DNA from: Distichodus sexfasciatus
Lineage: Eukaryota; Chordata; Actinopteri; Characiformes; Distichodontidae
Assembly (NCBI GenBank): GCA_032718565.1
Contig: JAVGVS010000008.1
Span: 3,701,827-3,765,826 of the forward strand
Length of the DNA stretch: 64,000 nucleotides
Reading direction: 5' to 3'
This document shows positions 10,292-22,886 of the stretch, in pieces. The notes beneath the pieces are model-generated. The model made no database searches and had not been told where the DNA came from. It saw only the letters and a program-made list of their open reading frames with translations. A program made the translations under genes and the position numbers. How positions within the stretch are numbered: position 1 is the stretch's first letter; the number at the start of each line of letters is the position of its first letter.

Positions 10292-12850
10292 CCATTGCCT
10301 TTATTGTCACGTTTGTAATCACCACAACTAGACAAGTGAACTATAGTCAACATCAATTTTTCACCTCATGTTCTAAACTACATTGTCATTGTTCAGATTG
10401 TTCGCCTCTTTACTGACATGAATATTGTGTTGAGAGTAATATAACTGCATTGTGTGACTAGTTTCTACTACTTCATTACGACAGAAATAGCAAGGATATT
10501 TCATAAAAACTAGTGTATTGATCATTAAAAAGTCTTTCTTCATTATGACGGCAATACTGTATTGATATGTACTGTAAAACATGGAAGAAAGTGTACGGCA
10601 GCCTCTATTCAAGTTTCTTCTAAATTGCGCACTATTGCAGGAAAATAATCGCGGGGACCAAAGTGCCAAAAGACAAGCAGAAGAAGTGAAGCTTTTATTA
10701 ACGGCTATGCATAGAAGGACTCACCATTACTCCTGTCTTAATACAAGTTAAAAACCCATTAAGAGCCACTCCGAAGTTGGATTCTCCACAGACAATTTAA
10801 GTGATTCATAAACCATTACAATAAAGTGGAGAGGATAGAGGGGGCGCAAAATGTCCCATTGATTAATGTGCTGAAATGAGTAAATATAGCGAGGAGCTGA
10901 GTATCTCCCACAGGGAGCCTTACACAGCTAATGACTCAACACCAGGAAACTCTGGAATAAGATAAAGAGAAGAAGGCATGACACCAGTATATTTAAAAGC
11001 TTAATTAAGAAGCTTCCACTACTAAATCCGCTGCAAATTCTACAGAAACAATGTTCAGATTTTCTGGTTCTCTCCCATGCTCTTCCAAATGCTTGACAGT
11101 ACTGGGCTTGTTATATTTAAACAGAGGAGAAAAAACATTTTGGAGGACACCAGGTTCCAGAGTGCTGTAATGTGACCAATTCTGGCTCTTTTTTTTTTTT
11201 TTACACTTCTCTGTTTCTACCGTGTAGAGATAGACTGCTGGAAGCAGGAGTCAGCGCTCAGCGTTTCACTTTTCTGTCCAGTTCAACAGAAGCGTGCGAT
11301 TAATCATACATCCATCTCCACTTGGAAGAGGCCAGACAGTTTAATCATTTCACATACTTGTGTGCTTAGCTGTAATAATTTGACTCTATCACGCTGAGAC
11401 AGTTCCTGCAGTGATTTATGTCTTGGCACCAGGCGGCCAGAAGGCACAGAGAGAACAGTGCAGCAGAGCCTTTCCGCTCGTTGCTGCATCTTTTCCTAAG
11501 CTTCCAATTTCAAAGCATTCAAAAACAACCGTTGAGGAGCAGCCAGTCAACAATAAACAAATGCTTAATGAAATATATATTTCTCGATGTCTCAATTATC
11601 CAGCCGCAGTCAGTGTTGAACAGAGGTCCTTTCTGTCATTTCCTGTCACAACCGAACAGGCTTCATTCCAAATAATAGGATCAGTGCAATTTGATCTGAT
11701 TAAAACGGATTAATTAATTACTTTGCTGTGCAAAGTATGCTGTATTGTTTGTAATTAACAAGGCTTGAAGCTTGTTGAATTGCACAGCCTGTTTGCCTCC
11801 TTCCTTCCTTCCTCGTCTTCCAACAGTGTTTAATGCTATTGGAACAGTGCTTAGAATGTAACTCTTATACCATCTAACCATTATAGTGTGCATTATATTA
11901 AAAGCATTTTCAAGAGCTCTCTGCTGTTTGTAGAAAGCGAATAGATTTGCTTTCGCAGGATACCTGGATGCGCAGGCCTGTCAGAACAGTAATGTTTGTT
12001 TTTGATGTCCCTTTCAATTAAATGTGCTTTTTAGTAGCAACCTTGAAGCTCAAAGTTACTGCCATTAGTGTATGGTTTTCCCAGAGTGTAGGGTTGTCTT
12101 TCCCTTCGTTTTCCCTTTTTTTTTTCTTTACAGCCGATTTGGAAGGTCATTTTCAAGTGTTTATAAAAGCTCTGCGCATGAACAAACACACATGGTTGGA
12201 TAGAAATATGATGTAAGAAAAAGCCTTGAAGTGAAACTCATTTTGACAAGCCTGTGCAGTTGCCCTCCACACGTTGGCACAATTATTCCAAGTGGAGATG
12301 ACCATCCTGCCATCCCCAGTGAAATCCAGTTTAACACAGGTTGTCCTCTCTGTAGTTATACCTCAGAGAGCTTTCACAATGAGGCCAAACACACAGCCAG
12401 CATTATGCAGCCAAATAAACAAATACTTAGTCTAACCGGATGGCCTTTTAAAGTAACACCTCTCAGTTTACGATTTCGCTGTTGGAAATGTCAAAGTGAA
12501 CTGTTGTCTCTGCTCCTGTTTATCGAGCCATCTTGAGCACCCGGGTGCGAGTGCAGGTCGCAGGCCCACCGCTTTATGGCCTGGTTATGGGGTGGCCTTT
12601 TCCTCACAGAGCAACGCTCTCAGAAACTAGCTGTCATTTCCTGCACACTGACTTTTAAAAGCGCATGACGGATGGCTTCGTTTCCAAGCGCCCAAATTAA
12701 ACGGCGAAATGGCATCACTCAAAGTTTCCTGCATTACGCAAATAGGTGAGAACCCCATAAAATGTATTATAACGCCACTCTAGACCTCAGATTGAACCCG
12801 GGCTCTTCTGTCGCAAATTTAGATTATGCCTCCCATAAATGTATATGGGT
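10292..12850. other. Intergenic, probable regulatory sequence, no gene seen
   Basis: Mostly unique sequence with no recognised repeat. The stretch 11690-11790 is rich in homeodomain-type TAATTA words, contains the inverted pair CTTTG/CAAAG separated by CTGTG, and the inverted pair AACAAG/CTTGTT. The stretch 12540-12850 is more GC-rich and contains an ATTACGCAAA (C/EBP- or POU-like) word. Short frames present are not domain-bearing. Conservation has not been tested. Confidence 0.4.
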
Positions 12851-12990
12851 CCCTCTTTCTCCCCCAGCTGCTTGTGGGCCATTAGGAGACGCCAGGCTCC
12901 AGCAGATCATGCTGCAGATGCGAGCGGAGAAGCCAGACCCTAATAAAGTTTTGATGGCATTATATTCGTGGTGGTGAGATGTCTTCCCCT
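12851..12990 (+). other. Possible terminal exon: acceptor plus polyadenylation signal
   Basis: A pyrimidine tract ending CTTTCTCCCCCAG forms a good splice acceptor, with the putative exon starting at 12868. AATAAA follows at 12942-12947, with a GT/T-rich stretch at 12967-12998 such as CGTGGTGGTGAGATG. The order and spacing fit a short last exon on the plus strand, opposite to ptbp2. A frame (12762-12977) runs across it but shows no domain. Chance or a conserved non-coding element are the alternatives. Confidence 0.25.
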
Positions 12991-13890
12991 TTTTGCTACT
13001 CTGTGTATAAAGAAAAGCAGTTAATGCCTGAAACCTTTTGCATCTGAGTATTCATTTAAGAGATAACACTTAAAACAATGTATGCTTTCCTTGTGCTTTA
13101 TATGTTCCAAATAATAAGTTCAAATTGTTCACCTGGGTTCCAAAAATGCAAAAATGCGACCACAGGGCAAAGTGTCACGCTGTCTCATTTACAAACAAAC
13201 ACATCTTTGTAGTGAAAATCATTCCGGAAATGTAAAAGTGAAAGGAGTATTTAAAGTGTATTTGAAAAATGACAGCTAGGTGATTAATAAGTGTGAGGGG
13301 CAAAGGAAAAGGAAATGGATATTGTCCATCTCATTTGCTGCCCATTGATTCTGCGGAGGGCAATCACTCTCAGCGTGCTTATGGCCTGTAGTCATAAGCC
13401 ATTTCTTACGTAGCGCACATGCTGAATAACTGATCATTATGTCAGCAGACCTCTTCTCACTGTAATCTGGGTCTGCACTTTGCAACTGAGAATGTTTTCC
13501 TCTCTCATTACTGTACCAAAGTGAGAAGGGCTAAGATACACACATCATACATAATTTAGCAAGCGCATTGTGCTTAGCGTCCGTAATCAAGAAAGAAAAA
13601 TGACTCAATCGTCAGTTTAATAGAACCATGTTTTCTTGGGCTGCAGTTGTGCTGGCTAACTGCCCTCCAACTGCTACTGAATATCAACACCGCAGTTGGC
13701 AGGTTAGCAGAATCCAAGCCATGATTTAAATATCTTTTAGTTTCATTTTAATCCCAACATTTCTAACTGTTCATTCTCTCTCTCTTTCTCGACAATCTGT
13801 GGGGGGAAAAATCTCCTATAGTGTGCACCCAAAGCAGACAGAATTTCTCAGGCTATTAACTGTGCTGGTTTCAGGAGTCAGGCAGTTACC
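12991..13890. other. Intergenic, no gene seen
   Basis: Unique sequence without a recognised repeat until the pyrimidine-rich block begins. The minus frame 13276-13485 has no domain signature. Confidence 0.5.
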
Positions 13891-14104
13891 TCTCTCGCTC
13901 TCTCTCACTCGCTCTGCCTGTCTCTCCATCTCTGTTTTTCATTCCCTCTTTCACTCTTTCTCCTCTCTTTCACTCTCTCTGGCGCAGCTGTTATCTCACA
14001 GCCAAGGAGAGGCACAGGAAAAGCTGTCTCTACCTCTCACTTTCTCTCTCTCTCTCTCGCTCTCTCTCGCTCTCTCTCTCTCACTCACACACATACACAC
14101 ACTG
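13891..14104. repeat. CT-rich microsatellite block with CA tail
   Basis: Imperfect (CT)n with CGCT interruptions runs from 13891 to about 14083, broken near 13984-14040, and ends in CACACATACAC. The 107-residue Leu/Ser frame across it is an artefact of CTCTCT translation. Confidence 0.9.
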
Positions 14105-15114
14105 TGCCTTTGGCAACAGTAAACTTGCCTTCTCTTCATGAAATGCTGCTCTTCGTTTGAGAAGCTGTGGGAATTGCTCTGGGGAGTAGGAGAGGCACGC
14201 TGCAGTCTGCCACCACAGTTTTACAGCACAATTTTTCACTGTAAAAGAAATAAATGAAGTATCAGAACACAGCGCATGTTACAAAAAAGAAAGGAATAAG
14301 AGGGAAAAAAAATCTCAAACCATCCGCACTGGGAGGGAGAGGGACGGCAGGAGGAGCGCATGGCAGTCTTAAGCTGTCCTTGAGGTGAATCAGCCTTGTC
14401 TGTGTGGAAAAAACTCAATACGTGAACCCAAGGCCTTAATTATTGTAAAAGTAACCAAGGTCTTCTCACCGTAGGGCTGGAGTCTTGAGAGCTGGACTGT
14501 CTTTTCAAAACTGCCTTGCAGAAAAATGTGCCTGCCTCTGGGCCAGAATGCTGCCTCTCTCTTAAAATGACTGCTTTTAGTACAAGTCAGATTCACAAGT
14601 GCCAAAGCGAGTTTAAGCATCTCGGAGGTTTGACCCGTGCAGATGCAACTCTGACCCTGAGATCTTGCACTCTCTCTTTAATAACCAGAAGATAAACACA
14701 TTTCTATTCCATTCCCTTTTTGCAAAGCGGCTCTCAGGCACAGCGTGTCTGCGTTGGTGCTTGACCGGCCATTAGCATCCTCCGCCTCTCACTTCCCTCC
14801 CATTGGCCCTGATCAGTCATCTGACTCTCTTGGGCTCTGCACAGCCCTGGTTTGCAGCACAATTACCATCAGCGCCACTAGCCGCTCCGCCGCCTGACAT
14901 CACAATGGATCAGTGTGGCGGGCGAGGCCACCAATCATGGTGAGGGATCAGGAGTGGGAGAGGACTGTCGGGGGGTGAGAAGAGCCGCACTGCTCCCCTG
15001 ACTATTGTGTGTGGGTTGGATCAGCTGCTCAGGCCTGTGATGAATGCAACCCCCTTCCACTGCTTGTCTCCTGTGACGCACATTAGTGCATGAACCAGTT
15101 TTGACACACATACA
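14105..15114. other. Intergenic, no gene seen
   Basis: Relatively GC-rich unique sequence (notably 14730-15060) without CpG-island density. It contains GGCCATTAGCATCC and CCTCCCATTGGCCC, an inverted CCAAT-type word. A regulatory role is possible but not shown. Confidence 0.45.
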
Positions 15115-15930
15115 CGTTCACACACGCATATACATCCACACACACACTTTACTATATTTGTGAGGTACTTTCAATGACTCTCATTTTACTATCTAAATTT
15201 GTATCTAAATAATTACTAATAATAAATACCTACTGTTGATAAGACTAAATGTAACCCATAACTCAGTATTACTATTAGTATTAGTATCTGAATTAGTATT
15301 AGTAAGTTAAAGCTCAAAAAAAGCTGGAACCTCTCTATGAAAACATTACTTCTTTATGAAGTCTGATGGTCAATGTCCTCTCCCACACATTTCAGGATTT
15401 CTGTCATTTGCAGAACTATCAGATTTACACAACCACCTAAAACCTATCCACACACACATACACATGTCTTACTGTCTTTGTGAGGTGCTTCCATTGACTT
15501 TCATATTGCTAGACTTAAATCATGAATACTGCTAGTAATAATGAACACTTACTTGTAATCATTCTATAATAATTCTAATTCTACCCTTAACCTCAGTAAT
15601 TTTATAAAATAAAGACCGGGGCTTATTTACAAAAAAATATATCTGTATAAAAGACAAAATATCCCCATAACTCTATATAAAACAGTAAATTTCATTTTTA
15701 CTAACAGAGAACTATCAGGTCCTTGAAAAGCCTGCCTAAATATTTGCATGTCCACACACACAGACACACACCCACCAACTCTTATGTTATCTAATATAAT
15801 TCCATATCACTAAACCTAAATGCTAAATGCTTACACCTAACTGTAACTGTAAATTCATTCATTTTTTAAACTAGACTAGAAGTTTCTCTTTATGAGGTTC
15901 ACACCTTATTTACAAAACAGTAAGTTCCAC
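15115..15930 (+). repeat. Degenerate tandem block, about 300-bp period, with CA-rich joints
   Basis: CA-rich joints near 15115-15150, 15458-15472 and 15750-15772 separate related segments. TTTGTGAGGTRCTT occurs at both about 15158 and 15478. GAACTATCAG occurs at 15413-15422 and 15709-15718 (296 bp apart). CTTATTTACAAAA occurs near 15622 and 15905 (283 bp apart). This resembles the GTGAGGACCTTCCATTGAC-type dispersed repeat common in fish introns. About 2.5 to 3 decayed units are present. Confidence 0.6.
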
Positions 15931-16050
15931 GAAAGGTGCTGTTGGTCTTGTGGTTTGGGTGCTTGCCTCTGGACCAAGAGGTTGTGGGTTTGAATCCTAC
16001 CTTCAGCACTACTATCAGAGCGTCTGTTAAATGACATAAATATAAATGAA
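15931..16050 (+). mobile_element. tRNA-derived SINE
   Basis: The head resembles a Pol III internal promoter: box A-like GTGGTTTGGGTGCTTGCC (about 15950-15967) and box B-like GTGGGTTTGAATCC (about 15984-15997). An anticodon-like arm CCTCTGGACCAAGAGG lies between them. A short 3' body follows with GCGTCTGTTAAATGACATAA, a tail seen in many fish SINEs that share a LINE 3' end. It is 120 bp, decayed, and sits inside or beside the degenerate repeat block. It is not a functional tRNA gene, since the acceptor stem is absent. Confidence 0.75.
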
Positions 16051-19000
16051 AGTAGCCTGTTACTTCTTTATGTCAACAATGAGTATATTGAGTTATTCAT
16101 AATGTTAGTGTTACATTAAATCAAAGTCAGGAAAAACCTTTTGAGACTTCGCTCTGTTTCCTGCTTATAAGGCAGTTGTAGGGTGAAGGCCACTCCACAC
16201 ATATTCTATTCACAAGCTACTTTCTTAAGTGTGCATTTGCCGCTGCCTTGGCATTCGCGCATGCCGTCTTATACCTTATTCAGTTTATGGATGTGTTCAA
16301 GTTACAGAATGATCCGTTTCAGTTTTTCACCAGGTAAACTGCACCGACCACAAGGCCATCCCATATTGACATTCACCCAACTAGTGAATATTGCTTTTGA
16401 AGATGTGAGAAACGAAGCAGACTAAAAGTACACGATAAAAATCTCTGCAATTGAACAATGTCACAGCACATTCAGTCTCTGTGGTTTTGAAAATTGCAGA
16501 ACCGAATGCACATAACTGTATATTCCAAATCCCTCCAGTTAAAACAGATGCCTTCTTTGCTGTATGTGAAATGCAGAGACTGCATTTTAATGGAAGCCAA
16601 AGGTGTTTTTTTTCCACAATCCTCATTTCCATTGCCTCAATAGAAGTGAGAATGAGAGAAGAGGGGAAAAGGAACACATATATACAGAATCAGTGTCAAT
16701 GACCTCAGATCACTCCTTGGTGTCTCCAGGGAAAGGCCTTTATAAAGTAATGGATGAATTGACTCTTTTTTTTCATCATGGCACAATTAAGTTGCCTGCA
16801 GCACAGCTCTGATTTTCAGCTCCTGTTCCTTTACAACTTTCAATATGAGAGCGGCTTGATTTATTCAACAGAAAATTTACAGAATATGAAATACTTAGCC
16901 GCTGACAGAGTCGGAATAAATATTAATTGTCCCTCATTAAAATGGTTTTGTGAGAATTGTCACTTGTGAGATTGCAGTAATATTTGTCATACATAAAGAT
17001 ATGATTGTCATCAACGCTGGCATGCCATTTGACTGGTAGCAGAGAGAGGCAATAACAAGAACTGTTTGAATTCTAGAATGCCTTCAGTTAAAATTATAGT
17101 TAAAACGTATTGGAATGGCCATATATGCCCTAAACAATTGTCCAAAACTACTTCCCATATGAACTGTATATAGGTTTATGAATGAAAAACGATGATGAAA
17201 ATGAGCAAAAATGGTATTGATGGGATTCACTCTAATTCACATGCAATTTACAGTTATATAATGTAATTTTAATACGTTTGAATGTCACTTTTCACTGTTA
17301 TTTCTGATTAATAATTTTAATGTTTTCTCAAGTCCTTTAATGACCTATGGACTATGGTATTAACAAGTATAAATGTTTTTGTTCTCAAAGCTATTGTTAA
17401 GTTTATTTTAAGATATGTTTATGATACCAGTCTTTTCAGCCACATACAATTTATGCATTAAGGGCTGTGAATGACAAATATTATACAAATATATATACAT
17501 GTTTAAGTGGCATGATATAAATAATTCAGACAAAGATTTGTCATTCTTGCTGCAGCAAAGACAGGACATTTGGAAACAAACATGAAGAATAATATGATTT
17601 CATATTTGTTGTCTTCAAGTCTATACTGATGAAATACCAAGCTTCAGATTCTAAATGAGAAGCTTTGTATCATGTAAGCACAAATGCGGCTTGGTATCAG
17701 ATTCATCTGACGAACAACAATCGCCCCAAAAGAGGGAAACAGCTCCCCTTAGCAACATGAATTTCAACAGATGATTTAATACAGTACATATGAGCATCTG
17801 CTTTTGAGAAACTGTTATTTGTACAGGCAGACTGGAGAATCAACCAGAGGGGTTTGGGGCGAGACGTCGAGTCTGTCATTAACAATAGTAAATAACAACA
17901 AGACGGTGCTGCATGGCAAATATTTAATGATCTATAAATAGCGGAATAAACAGGCTGTCATGTCTGCTCTCTGGAGACTTATGGTGTGCAGTGGCCATAG
18001 AGAGGAGCTCCAGATTTTCTGCTGCAGACTCAGGAGGACCACAACTCTCATTGCGTCTGTGCCGCAGTCATATTAAACAACAGCTTGTCTAGGAAAATAA
18101 GCTCCGGGGCTGTTTGTTTCCATCTCCTGCTCCCTGCCTGCTCTGCTCTTATATAGAGCCTTCAGGTAGCTGTCTTTGTGTTTCAATCACATGTGGGCTA
18201 CTGTAACCTGCTTTCTTTCTTTTCTTTGTAACTACAAATTACCTTGCAAGCAAAAAAGTATAGATGCTAAAGATAAGATGTCACACAAATACTATAAAAC
18301 ACAAAAGACAAAAAGGTTAAATATTACTTTTGGATATTTTAATTATTTCTATTTTCTTAACTTCAATCTATGTTGTCATTAAATATTTTCCCTTCTTTCC
18401 TGTTTTGTCTTAATTGGTTCTATTACTTCCATGCTAATAAGTCAAGTTGTACTTTCTGAACCACATTCGTGCATTTCCTCAATGTGTCTTATATTATCAT
18501 GCTCATTGTTTACAGCCACAAACAAATTTTCCGGGAATTAGTACATCCGCTGTGAAGCCTCATCGAATATGACTCTCTAGACTGAATCTCGGAAACGGCT
18601 CGTATAACTAATGGGCTTATTATAGTGTGCAGCTCTCTCTCCAGTTCTCAGAAGCACTCTGACAACGTGTGTACATTCTAATGGAGGTCCTCATCCCAGT
18701 ATGACTCTGGCAGAGCGTTGCGCTCAGGCCTCCTCCACGAATTGCCAATCAGTCGCAACTGAGAACGATGGCTAATAATTTCAGCAAACTTTTTTCCCCC
18801 TCTAACTTCCTCGAAGACACAGATAAATAATGATGGCATCCACTTTGAAATTTATCATTTAGGAGTGAGGAATACAGTGTAGAGCTTATTTTCATCCTTT
18901 AGAATGCATTTATGAGATGGTGGGTGTCTGCAACGACAGATGAAGAGATGGTGGAGGAGAGGACGTGGGAGATAAGGACAGAGCCGTGTACTGAATTGAG

Positions 19001-19940
19001 AGCTCTCGTTTATGAGAGAGGGTCTAGGTGTGTTCAGAGACAGACAGACAGAGAGAGCTAAAGAGAGAGAGTACTAGATGTGTCTCCTCAATGTGCCTTG
19101 GATCTCCTCTGGGCCTGTCATGACTTCCCTCCTGACAAACACACAGTCGGTCCCATGAGCCCTGCTATTGATTTGAGAATTACTGGCCTGCGTATTCACA
19201 CCATCTGCTCTGCAAATCGCACCATTTCCACCAAAAGCGGGGGAAGTTACCCTTTGCATTACGCTCTGAGGTGACTAACCAGGGCAGGCAAACTAAGATT
19301 TTGTTAGACAATAGTAAAAACAGGTCAAAGGTCAGCACCTAGCTTGTGTTAGGTCAGTGAAATCTTACTGCAGTTGATATCTGTGAGAAACCCATTTGTA
19401 TCCTTCATAACACAAGACTTTCATATGAATCCTTAGGATTATCTGATGGCCTGTTTTATTTAAAGCATAAAAATGTTTTCATAATGCGCTCATATCTTTT
19501 AATATCGCTGTATATAAGAGGGGTCTTGGGATGAGTAGCAGAAAAAACTTGTACTAATATAATAACGAATGTGGGCGGTGAGAGAGGAGCTGAGATTCAT
19601 TATTTGCTGTGCACATTAAACTAAGCATGCCTGCACATACATGGTAAATATGTATATGTGCATGTGTGAGTGGGTGTCACAGATTCCTTTGTAGGCATTT
19701 AAAAGTGTGTCCACCGTCTATAAGCGTGTGTATAATGTGGAAGTAAAAGTGTGAGTGTGTGAGTTGTGTTTTCTCATCTAAGTTCTACTCTTTCCGTGCC
19801 CCCCTCCTTCCCACAGCATCAGGCTTGCTTGTTATCCGTTGGCGTGAGACGGAGTGTGACAGCGCGATAATCCATGTGGATGTGTGCTGCTGACCCTGTG
19901 ATGTTCCTGCCTGCTGCGTCTGCTGGAGAAGCCTGGCCAT
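16051..19940. other. Intergenic, mostly unique sequence, no gene seen
   Basis: No transposon or SINE was recognised. There are many overlapping short frames at 16180-16970, none with a domain. Several unique blocks (about 16450-16980, 17640-18120 and 18480-18960) combine moderate GC with homeodomain-like TAAT words and lack simple repeats, which is the profile of conserved non-coding DNA. That is inference without alignment. Confidence 0.4.
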
Positions 19941-20973
19941 CCCTCTCTCTCTCTCTCTCCCTTTCTCTCTCTCCATTTTTCCACTTCTCTTGCTACAAAT
20001 ATATCAGCCAGCATATGCTGCCTCAATCAGCCGTACAGCACACAGAGGGGTTGTGTTTGTTAGGCAGACACATAGAGGCTGGAAGTGTGGGGAAGTGATT
20101 TGCTCTGCTCCTCTGGCTGCTTCATTACCTGGGTCACTGTCTGCCCCCTGCTCAGCTGGATCACGGCCAAGTGTGTGCAGCTGAAGAGTGGTGGCACACA
20201 CACACACGCACACACTCACAGAGAGAGAGGAAGAGTAAAGGAAAGAGAACTACACCACAGCTCCTACTAACTTTCTCCATGTGTCCATGTGACATACCAA
20301 CAGTAAAGGGGAATTAAAAATTCCATGTCTGTTTTCCTGTCTTTTCTTACACATGTTCTTTTTTGAAGTTGTCATTTTTTTTTTTTTATGTTATCTTAGT
20401 TGTACTTGGTGCCTTTATGAATTATAACAATGCAGGACATGGAAATGTACTGAGTGAGATTGGGGGAGATGTATGATGTGAATTTTGAATTGTCCAAAGT
20501 GAGTTATTACTTTATCCAACACTTCTCCTACACATAAAGTTCTCATGCACACATACACACACACACAAGCTTTAATCAGTGGGAGAGCTCAGGGGTAACA
20601 CAGTGGCAGTCTGTGAGGTTGTGAGGGAAACAGAGAGAGAGAGGAAAACAGAGAGAGACTTAGAGAGAGGGGGAGTGCGGCGTAAAGGCTGGCAGCCAGC
20701 ATGCCATGCGCCAGGGCCAACGGAACAAACTGAGACTTCAGCCGAACATTTAGAGAAAACCCACAGAAATAGCAACCTGCTTATGCCTATCATCGTCATG
20801 GAAACTGCATCGATGGCAGCACAAGGCCACGCGCTAACATGACAAAAAAGAGAGTTGCTCATAGATCACTCAAAACTGTGTATTACCATCCTGGACCTTT
20901 TCCAATCAAATGAACCCCCACCCCACTTCTGTAGCATATGGACAGATACACACAAACATACACACTCTCACTA

Positions 20974-21016
<43 letters not shown>

Positions 21017-21060
21017 AACACTCAGATTCTCTCTCTCACTCTTACTTCCACAACAGTCAC
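19941..21060. repeat. Microsatellite-dense block
   Basis: Contains (CT)n at 19941-19974, (CA)n then (GA)n at 20195-20240, GA-rich 20629-20675, and compound CA-CT-CA-CT at 20946-21048. The unique DNA between them shows no gene. Long frames here, such as the minus frame 20906-21301, are translations of the repeats. Confidence 0.85.
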
Positions 21061-21103
21061 ACAAAAGCTGTTCTCTAGACATAGACATGGACAAACACCC
21101 AGA

Positions 21104-21119
21104 GCTCCCTCTTCTGGTC
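21104..21119 (-). promoter_or_regulatory. CTCF-like motif
   Basis: On the minus strand GACCAGAAGAGGGAGC fits the recalled CTCF core CCASYAGRKGGCRS at 12 of 14 positions. Prediction from sequence only. Confidence 0.3.
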
Positions 21120-22779
21120 AGAGACATTAATGCAGTGACTGGCACACAGCAGGTCAAACATGTCCAATCAGATGAGAAGAGATTGAAAAAGAGGAATGAA
21201 ATTCTGTGTCCCTGTGCACCTCTCCCAAAATGCCAGCACGAGGCTGACTGTGTACCTGAGTTACGGTGACAGTAACTCCTCCCTGCCTTCAGGCCTTCCA
21301 CAGCAGCTGGCCACTAATCACCCACAGATGACAGAAATGTTAATTAAAGATAATGTAATCAAACCCGTTCCATATGGCCTTGTTCTGATCGCTGTGCAAT
21401 ACATTTTTTGCCTAATCCCTCAGTAAAGCATACGAGCTGTGTTTCACTCCACTAGTCCGTCTGCCTAACCAGCCTGTCGGTACATATCCAGTCTGCATCA
21501 TGCTAAAAGATATTACAATATCACAAAGCATGATTCCCAATTATTATTATAGAAGGCAGTGTCTTTTATATTTTAGTAATTGATTGTGGTTGCAAATAAT
21601 GATTCCTTTAAAAATAATGTCTACACTTCCTCAGCTATGAATAGTTTTTTTGGATAAATGTTTTGCATGGAAAACATCTTGGTAGAATCAAGCTATAAAT
21701 ACCAATAATGACAGTAGCTAATTGTACTGTACGGTACTGTAATTGGCTTCTTTTTGCATGCAATACATAAGTATAATAAATGCGCAAAAAAAATTTGGAA
21801 CTACTATTTCTGTTTTGGACTTTAGATTTATGCAACTGATTGTGCAGGCTGCAGGCCAATTGTATTATTTTAAGGCTCGGGAGGTCATATGCCGGATGGT
21901 TTTCCAGGAGTATTTCATCTGTTTGCATCTCAAGCCAGGAACTCTGGACTAGTGTAAACAAAGCATTCAGCGAAATTCTAGAAAGCGTCCGGTTGAATCA
22001 TATCTCTTTCACATCGCACGTCAACAGAGGTTTGGCACGACAATGGCGGCAAACAGTGTTGATTACGATTGGCCCCCGGGTTGCAAGCCACTGCCTTCCT
22101 TCGCCGTCAGACACATTTTACTCGCTTCCGCAAGGACACCCATACTCCGTAGAGAAGAAAAAAGGATCTTTCATGCATAACCAAGTGAATGAAAGCTGAA
22201 AGCAATGAAATGTAATTATGGCCAGGGACCAAAAAAATAAACACATCCATTGTGCTGTGTGTGCTCTCATATGAAGCTAAAGGAGCAGAATTTATGACAG
22301 TGGGAGGTGAAATAGATGAAGCTCTGACCAGTAGGCTGTTGAATTGACCATCCATTTATGGCTGGCAGAAAAATGAGTCCCAGCTCCCCAGTGATGGGTC
22401 AGACGATTTAGGGTCTCGTCGGGCTTGTAAATGACTGTGTTGCTTGTCATTGTGTCATTACACCATTATGGCACCATTCTGGGGCCCATTCTGCCTTGTG
22501 CTTTGTGGCTTTGAACCAAAGAATCCAAAGCGTCTGCTCTTGCAAAGGCAGACATGCGCTGTGGCTTTGACTTAGCCATGGCCAAAGCCATTCGAGAGCA
22601 AGAATGTTTCAGCTGAAAGTCTTGCAATATGTTAGGGTTAATATATTGATGGGGTCTCAGTCCATCATCTCATCTCTTCTCTGTCTTTTCCCCTTTTTGC
22701 TTGTGTAGAGATGTTGCCTTTCATTAGTGCAAAGAGCCTGTGCCCGGCTGCATCTGAAGTGCTTTTTAATCAGATAGAT
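21120..22779. other. Intergenic, no gene seen
   Basis: Unique sequence with no domain-bearing frame or recognised repeat. The overlapping frames at 21635-22200 on both strands look random. Confidence 0.5.
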
Positions 22780-22886
22780 TTGCTCCTCTTCGTGATGAAG
22801 GCAAAGTGATGAAGAGGAAACAAGTCCAAGCACTTTCATTTCTCCTTCAGCCTCTCTTCCTCTCTAGAAAGGCTGTTGGATAGTTT
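22780..22886 (+). repeat. 107-bp duplicated segment, copy 1
   Basis: Nearly identical to 25536-25642 in the same orientation, with three substitutions and no indels by eye. It begins TTGCTCCTCTTCGTGATGAA and ends GGCTGTTGGATAGTTT. CCTCTTC and GAAGAGG inside it could form a 7-bp stem. It does not look like a known transposon end. Confidence 0.85.

Noticed and set aside
13799..14122. Leu/Ser-rich open frame
   Set aside because: It is the translation of the CT microsatellite.
15950..15997. tRNA gene
   Set aside because: Box A and box B are present but no paired acceptor stem is seen, and a SINE body and tail follow directly.
20906..21301. 131-codon minus frame and overlapping plus frames
   Set aside because: They read through compound CA/CT repeats; the apparent VCVCVC and REREGE strings are repeat artefacts.
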